64,000 bases of DNA from Marsupella aquatica. Lineage: Eukaryota > Marchantiophyta. Position 1 is the first letter of the stretch. Each line of letters starts with the position of its first letter. Position numbers and translations under genes: made by a program. Where the stretch lies: positions 15,500,001 to 15,564,000 of the forward strand of contig OZ316898.1 in assembly GCA_973895155.1 (NCBI GenBank), read 5' to 3'. A model generated the notes under the pieces. That model searched no databases. It was not told the DNA's origin and saw only the letters and a list, made by a program, of their open reading frames with translations. Below, in pieces: positions 58,234 to 64,000 of this stretch.

Positions 58234-58246
58234 AATTCCTCAGAGA
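58234..58246 (+). repeat. LINE target-site duplication, right copy
   Basis: AATTCCTCAGAGA directly after the A-rich tail, matching 51708-51720. Confidence 0.9.
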
Positions 58247-58817
58247 TCTTGATTCCCAGTAGCCTCCCTGCCAGCAGCTCTGCCTCCATCAGGTCCATTA
58301 GTGGTTGAGTTGATATTACAAATAGCAGTGGAGACAATGGACATCCTTGCCTGACACCACTATTAAGCCCAATTGATTATGATAGCAGGCCATTCACAAG
58401 TGCTGGTGAGTTGGCCTCTGTAAGTAGCGCTTGAACTAACTTAATAAAATGACTACTGATTCCTAGTAGATGCATTGTCTCCCAAATGTAGTCATGGTTG
58501 ACTCTATCAAATGCCTTCTCAAAGTCCAATTTGAGAAATAACGATTCTACTTTCCTAGTCTTCACCCAATCACACGTTAACCAAGCAAGAGATATATATT
58601 TCCAAAATGTTTTGGCCAAGAATAAACCATGTTTGCTAAGCATTTATCATCATAGGTAAGACAGCCTTCAGCTGGGCGGCTAGGATCTTAGCTATGAGTT
58701 TGTAGACTGTAATAAATATTGTGAGAGGGCGACAATCCTTCAAGAACCGTTTATCTAGTTTCTTAGGGATAAATTTAATGCTCCCGTTCTTAATCCCAGC
58801 CACCAGTTCGCCCGTTG
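58247..58817 (-). mobile_element. LINE, minus strand, 5' part (RT fingers and palm)
   Basis: The minus strand encodes AGIKNGSIKFIPKK, LTIFITVYKLIAKILA, LKLDFEKAFDRVNHDYIWE, GVRQGCPLSPLLF and ISTQPLMDL, in the order of the plus-strand LINE RT. It is broken by stops (for example near 58645 and 58380). It begins at about 58817 inside the RT domain, so this LINE was 5'-truncated. The rest continues at 51720. Confidence 0.88.
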
Positions 58818-59498
58818 TCGTGATGAACCATTTCAGTGCCGAGACCAGGAATGAGGAAGTCGGTTGGTGTTCCGCATTCGATGAGCTGTAAATGCTTTGG
58901 AGTTGAATCGTTTCGACTTCAAGCTGGACTCTGAGAGTCGATTGGTGTTCTATTTTTGGTGAGCTGCGAGTGCTGAGGAGTGTGATGCCTAGCCAGGAAT
59001 CACTAGGCCGGTTTACATGGTAAAAGCAGGAGTGTACCCTGGAAATACCTTAGTATAGTTACAAGACAAGGAAAATATAAACAATTAAAGGTGACTATGG
59101 AACCCGGGCCGAGGCCGGAAGTAAGGACACCGGGGGAGAGAATACAATTAGGGTTAGGGCGTGCTAAGCGTCGACGGCTAGGGGTGACCAACGGGAGGGA
59201 AGACCAAAGGAGGAGAGGGGTAAGGACCGCTCGCGAGGAATAGTGGCTCATTTGCAAGCACGAACTGGGCAGACGACTACGGGAGGCCAAATACTGTCAG
59301 CTGCTTAGGCAAGCACTCTAGGTGGGAACAGATACCAACGATCGAGTCAAGGAGGGTATGAGCAACGTCAATCAAGCAGCACATTTTTTGGGATGCCTGT
59401 TCGAACGGGCAACTGAGTACATTGGAACTTACGAGGATGAAGAATCGGAGAGAGCAGCTTGAGAACGGCAAGAGCTCGCTTGACTGTGGGAGCTGTAG
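58818..59498 (+). other. Upstream region of the right coiled-coil element
   Basis: Noncoding. A ~75-bp unit is repeated in tandem at 58859-58905 and 58936-58982 (pattern ATTGGTGTTC, then GGTGAGCTGCGAGTGC). A third diverged copy lies at 63530-63600, past the coiled-coil ORF. These could be LTR pieces of one element (left LTR here, right LTR from about 63467 on), but no primer-binding site was found. Confidence 0.4.
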
Positions 59499-59540
59499 AA
59501 GTCTGCCTTCTTAGGAGAAGAACTTATCAAGGCCGAGTTC

Positions 59541-62500
59541 TTGTGGACTCCTACTGCCAATCAGCTCGATGACCTTCTATTTTGCGAAGACAGAATCGTC
59601 GGCATTCGGGAAGCCATCAACCACTGCAACGATGCACACTGGGAGTTGAAGGGTAGCACGGAAGGGTGGACAAAGGCAACTATGCTAGGAGAAACATCCA
59701 CGGCAGCCGAGATGAAGAGGAAAGGAAACAACAATGAAGAGGCCACCCCGGCAAAAAGAACGAGGTCGGCGACACCAAGGAAACCAGCAGAGCAGCAGAA
59801 CAGGAGGCAGGGACAAGCCAAAGAGGAGGAGGTTGATCCCATCAATGCCATTCCAACAAATGATGACACCTGGAAAGGTTGGACGGCGACCCTACCAGAG
59901 GAAGTGCAATTACATTTTTCACGGGAGGAGGATGCATGCTTTACGGCCATGCAGACCAAGAAGTACCAGGGCTTCTGAATGGCCGGATCCGGCTTGGAAG
60001 CCTTCATAAGATTACCATGGCTGAAGCCGGAGGTGCCGGACTCAGACTTATTAGAATTCGTGGGATCATGGGAACCCGAGACCAATTCCACGAGGGTGTA
60101 TGGGAAGGATTTCTATCTCACTTCCCAGGTGATTGCCGAGGTGTTTGGCTTGCCGATGGGTAATAAGACCAAGGTTGATACCAGGAAGACCTTACCTGAC
60201 AAGGAGTTCCGGTCGTTCCCAGGACCATCAACGAAGAATGGCTTCTTCCGGAACACCTGCACCAACCCGCATATTGGAGAGATGATCAATTTCTTGCGGG
60301 TGACCATGCATTGTAACTTGCCGAGGGTAGAGATCGGCAAGGCTCAGGTCTACCTGGCAGAAAGGCCAGACCCAAGTCGGGATTACAACGGGTACCAGCC
60401 TGTCAATCCTACAATCGAGCAGGTGTTTCGGCCAAGGAAAGAAGACTTGCCGATGCAGCAATCAGGCATGCAGAATCTGTTGAAAATGCTGGAGAAGGAG
60501 AGAATGGCACCAGCAATGGCAATGGCAATGGCACCGGTACAGGACACTGCCCCAGAGGCCGGCCTAAGCCGACTCAGGAGGGAAAACCCCTTTACCGGAG
60601 CCAAGGAGAGAAGGAGGCCGGAACACAAGCCAGGAGTGCGAATGTATGTGGGAGCCTCAAGCCCCAAATCGGAGGCAGAGCAGCCTAAGGCTCCTTCCCG
60701 CGGAGAGCAGAGGGAGAGGACAGCCTGGAAACCAGAGGAGGAACAAGGGCCCGTGATCTGTGAGGCCGTTTTCACGGCAGGACCAGGGGAACAAAGGGGG
60801 AAGCCGGGAGTCCAAGCAGTGGAGGAGGCGGTGGAGGACTAGAGCAATGATAACTCCGGCTATGGGTCGGATCATCATGTTCCAGGAGTAAGGACTTGTG
60901 GCCGATTTATCCCCACGCTTCCAAGAGTAGTTCGAGGGGACCCCACCCAGCAGAGTAGCCCTGAGTCTCCCCCACCAGAGGTTGCTCCCCCGAGCTTTGA
61001 CGGCATAAAGTAGACGGCACAAGATTTTCAGGAGCGACTCAGGGAGGAAGAGAGGGCAGCCCTGGCTAGGGAGAAAGATTTACCAGGAGGAGATTGGCCG
61101 GAGGACATCAGGCGGCTTGCCAAAAAAAGAAGCAACCCTCTTGCCACCATAGAAGAAATCCGCAAGGCGGCTTGGGAACAGAGGCCGAGGTGGTTGTTGC
61201 CGATGACTTCTACTTACTCCACCTATGCTAAAGATAGAGCCATGGAGTACGGGGAGATGTGTGGGGACCTGGCGCTCAGCATCTTTGGGGAGGAGTTGGA
61301 GCAGGGACCCTTCTACCAGAGGGAGAGGTTGGAGAAGCACCGATTAGAAGAAGCGGTGGCTTTGGAGAGAAGCAAGAAGGATGAGGTCATCCGACGGCTT
61401 AGGGAGAAGGAAGCCGAGGTGGAAGTCCTGCAGGCGACCAAGAAAGCCCAAGATGAGTTGCGGATTAAGCGGCATGAGCTAAACATCATGCAGGGGCAGT
61501 TGGATACCGCTCAGTCTGACAATCAAATTATCAAAGATAAACTGACTCGGACCCAAGGAGAGTTGGCCGGCGCAGTCAAGGAAAGAGAGAAATGGAAGCG
61601 GGAGCTAAGGGATGCAGAGGAGGCCCACTTAACCGCCAACAACCGGGCCATGGCAAAGACTCAGAGAAGGGAGAGGGCGTTGAAAGGAGAGCTCAAAGAT
61701 ATCCGCGGAGCCCTTGAGCAAAAGGAAGCAGAGTTAGGGAAATCCTATCAAGAGATTATTGCGCTACAGCAGGAGCTTGCATCCCTGACGGCTAGCTTCA
61801 AGGCCGACCTGCGTGAAAAGGATGACCAGCTCGACCAGACTTATGCCAAGATGAATAAGATGGAGTCTATGGTCGTAGTAGAGCTCGACAAGGAGCTAAG
61901 AGCAACCCAGGAGGAGAGGGCTACCTTAAAGAAAGAATTGGAGGAAGCCAAAAAGGAGCTGGAGGAGGCGCGCAAAGATCTGGACGAGACCCGGGAGGAG
62001 TTGGAGGAAATCACAAGGAAGATGGAGAACCTACAGCGGCGGGCCGACAACCAAACGGAGCGGCTGAAGAAACAAGCCGCAATATTTAAATGCTTGGCTT
62101 CATCAAGTCCAACTCCAATTGGGGCAACCCAGTTACTAGGGGTAGTATTGGCCGAAGGACAAGCCGAGACACTCACCCCGGTGCCGGAGGTAAGGGGCAA
62201 GGGGAAGGAACCGGCTGTCAAAATAGGGAAGAAGAAGAAGCGGAAACCTTCTAGGTTTGGGAGTTATACGGCTTCTCAAGCCGTTGTGACCAAGAAGATA
62301 AACCCGACACCAACCTCCAGCATCGACACGGCGGTGGATCCACCAGTCCTAGGAAGTGGGGATGGCAAGGCCGAGGCCGGGACAACCAGTAATGAAGCCA
62401 AGGTACCAGATCCTCCACTAGAACATGTTGGGGAGGCCGTGACCGATGCTGAGGCCGAAGCCGAGGGTGGACCCAGTCAGGCCGATGAAGAGTTGACTCG

Positions 62501-62597
62501 GTCCGGGGCAGGTAATCTGTCAGAGGACGGACCAACGACAGTGGTTGAGGAGGAAGCGTTGGGGGCGTCCATTGAGGACCAGCCACCGGGGTCGTGA
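59541..62597 (+). pseudogene. Retroelement-type coiled-coil protein with three in-frame stops
   Basis: One continuous frame of about 1019 codons is interrupted only by TGA (59976), TAG (60840) and TAG (61011); the frame never shifts. The first ATGs are near 59686 and 59712. The middle part (59979-60842) holds the domain shared with 2163-4597: TRVYGKDFYLTSQVIAEVFG with LPMG, NTCTNPHI, NFLRVTMH and PRVEIGKA. A Pro/Glu/Arg-rich linker follows, then a long coiled coil (about 61320-62080, dense Lys/Glu heptads) and a low-complexity tail. Length and architecture match the left-hand copy, but sequence similarity is limited to the N-terminal domain, so they are different subfamilies. All three stops could come from CGA or CAG by C-to-T change. 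Function unknown; it is inferred to be a structural or accessory protein of an LTR element. Confidence 0.7.
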
Positions 62598-64000
62598 CGG
62601 TGTAAGGGAGCCGTCCCTTTTAGGGAGGGCGGACATGGAGGTAGGAGGCGTGAGTGGGCAGGACGGGCGCTGATCTCCAAGTTTAGACTAAGGATCAGGA
62701 CCAGGAGACGGCCTTGACACTTAGATTAGTGGGATTGCGGAGCGACACTTGTGCTCCTGCCTCGCTATACATAGGTAGATTACAGTTAGGTAGATTATAG
62801 TAAGTAGATTAGGCTTACGCTGCAAGGAATTAGGCGGATCCACAACCAGGATAAGTACCTGGGCTGCAGGGAGTTCAGGGCCTCTTCTTTAGCAAGTTTT
62901 TAGTTGCACCAGCAGGGCTGGGATCAAGTAGTAAGAAAAGCTCTCGGTTAGTTATACAGTGACCCTTGTGTATATTCATGTTTCCTCATACCTAAGAACT
63001 TAATAGAGTTGGTCTCACGGCTTAGTTCACAGAGCTTGTGTATGAGATGTACTGTTTGTATGGCAAGTGCATGGTATAACTCAGTCAGAAGGAGTCATTT
63101 TGCTATTTGTGTGTCGCATTAACTTGTGTGAAGAGTGCCCACATCAATGAAGGAAAGTAGCAAGGGAGTGAGAGATGGATGTGTCGAGCTGAGAGAGGTC
63201 TTAGCGGCTTAACCAAGCCAATTGGGGATCATTCCGACAGCGGAATCCAAATATACCTAATGGAAAACCAGGAGAGGAATACAAGGGAGGGCCTAGAATA
63301 GGCCGGCTAAGTATCTCATGACCCGATGAAGGATCTGTCCAGTATATGTGTGTAAAATGTTAATCGTAGTAGTAGAGGAGATTAGCAGCGTCCCATACCG
63401 CTAAGCCGCGGAAACGGCCTCGTCGAGGACGAAACCTGGAGGAATCGGCTTGTGCGGGGGGGGGGGTTTTCTTGGGTTTGGGGCGCCATGGGACGCACCA
63501 CAAGGAGTCAAATCATTTCGACTTTGAGCTCAACTCTAAGTGACGATTGGTGTTTCGTTTCTTTTGAGCTTTGAGCATGAGGAAGCTAAGGAGTTGGGAG
63601 TTGGCTATGATTGGAATACAAAGGGCTGTTGGTTCGTCTTCTGGCGGCCAAGAGTTTGTCTTTTGAGTTCTGAACCCGCGTGGCAGTGACTCGTCGGGCG
63701 GGGATGCTGCTCCCAAGGTGTATTTGAGGCCTGGGCTTCGGCTCAGTCCAGGGGAGTCGATCGTTTATGGAAATTTGGATTGAGGTTGGAGGTGCTACTG
63801 ATTGTGGATCAGCGAGCCTGAGTGTTGGATTGTTGGCGATGCGAGCTATGAGATTCTGAGTTCTGAGCTTGAGCACTTTAGGAATTGGATTTCGTGGATT
63901 TTCTGACTTGATAGCCTTTGAGTTGACGATAGCTCGATGGAAGATAGATAGTAGCCCGCCAAAGGGTTAGAGATCAGACTTTCACGAGTGACCCGCCCAA
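62598..64000 (+). other. 3' region of the right coiled-coil element
   Basis: No coding region is supported. It contains TAGGTAGATTACAGTTAGG repeats (62770-62815), a UTR-like stretch (62940-63150), and at 63456-63466 a run of eleven G following GTCGAGGACGAAACCTGGAG. That layout is reminiscent of the polypurine tract before a Gypsy 3' LTR. From about 63500 similarity to 58880-58985 begins, which might be the start of the LTR. Confidence 0.4.

Overview
This window looks like nuclear DNA of a land plant, and it is dominated by transposable elements. Plant indicators are a gamma-type phosphatidylinositol 4-kinase with two N-terminal ubiquitin-like domains and an intron in the kinase domain, a Copia element primed by initiator-methionine tRNA, and L1-type LINEs whose ORF1 has a CCHC zinc knuckle. 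The species cannot be told from the sequence. A Kolobok-like transposase and retroelement ORFs unlike those I know from seed plants make a non-seed plant (bryophyte, lycophyte or fern) a reasonable but unproven guess.

Layout. 1-4.7 kb: minus-strand LTR-retroelement remains (LTR and primer-binding site near 1.17 kb) and a broken reading frame with a conserved N-terminal domain and a long coiled coil (2163-4597). 5.37-5.58 kb: solo-LTR-like relic related to the Copia LTR. 8.19-8.85 kb: a non-autonomous TIR element. 9436-25028: a 15.6-kb element with perfect 19-bp TIRs flanked by TTAA on both sides. It contains a six-exon, fully open Kolobok-like transposase gene (+) and two related genes of unknown function (-). 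One of those genes is split by a young 5.84-kb Copia element (16853-22695) with identical LTRs and a CTAAG target duplication. 25-32.6 kb: AT-rich noncoding DNA with minisatellites and a duplicated repeat. 32682-34823: the only clear host gene, PI4K gamma, on the minus strand. 35-41 kb: noncoding DNA with a tRNA-like SINE, several tandem repeats and a foldback. 41100-46862: a PIF/Harbinger element with 17-bp TIRs, a decayed DDE transposase, a decayed Myb-like ORF and an RPA-like OB-fold reading frame. 49.7-58.8 kb: a 5'-truncated minus-strand LINE interrupted by a 6.5-kb plus-strand LINE with an exact 13-bp target duplication. 58.8-64 kb: a second retroelement region (+) whose long coiled-coil ORF is homologous to the one at 2-4.6 kb.

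How the parts work together. The best candidate for an undescribed system is the TTAA-flanked element. Its transposase has all three acidic catalytic positions, open exons and consistent splice phases, and it travels with a tandem pair of unrecognised genes. Its arms carry a perfect hairpin just inside the left TIR and a duplicated 418-bp block directly upstream of the transposase. The order of events can be read locally: the TTAA element came first, Copia later jumped into its second accessory gene; on the right, one LINE jumped into another. Apart from the kinase and the transposase, every long reading frame has stops or frameshifts, many of them compatible with C-to-T decay of silenced DNA.
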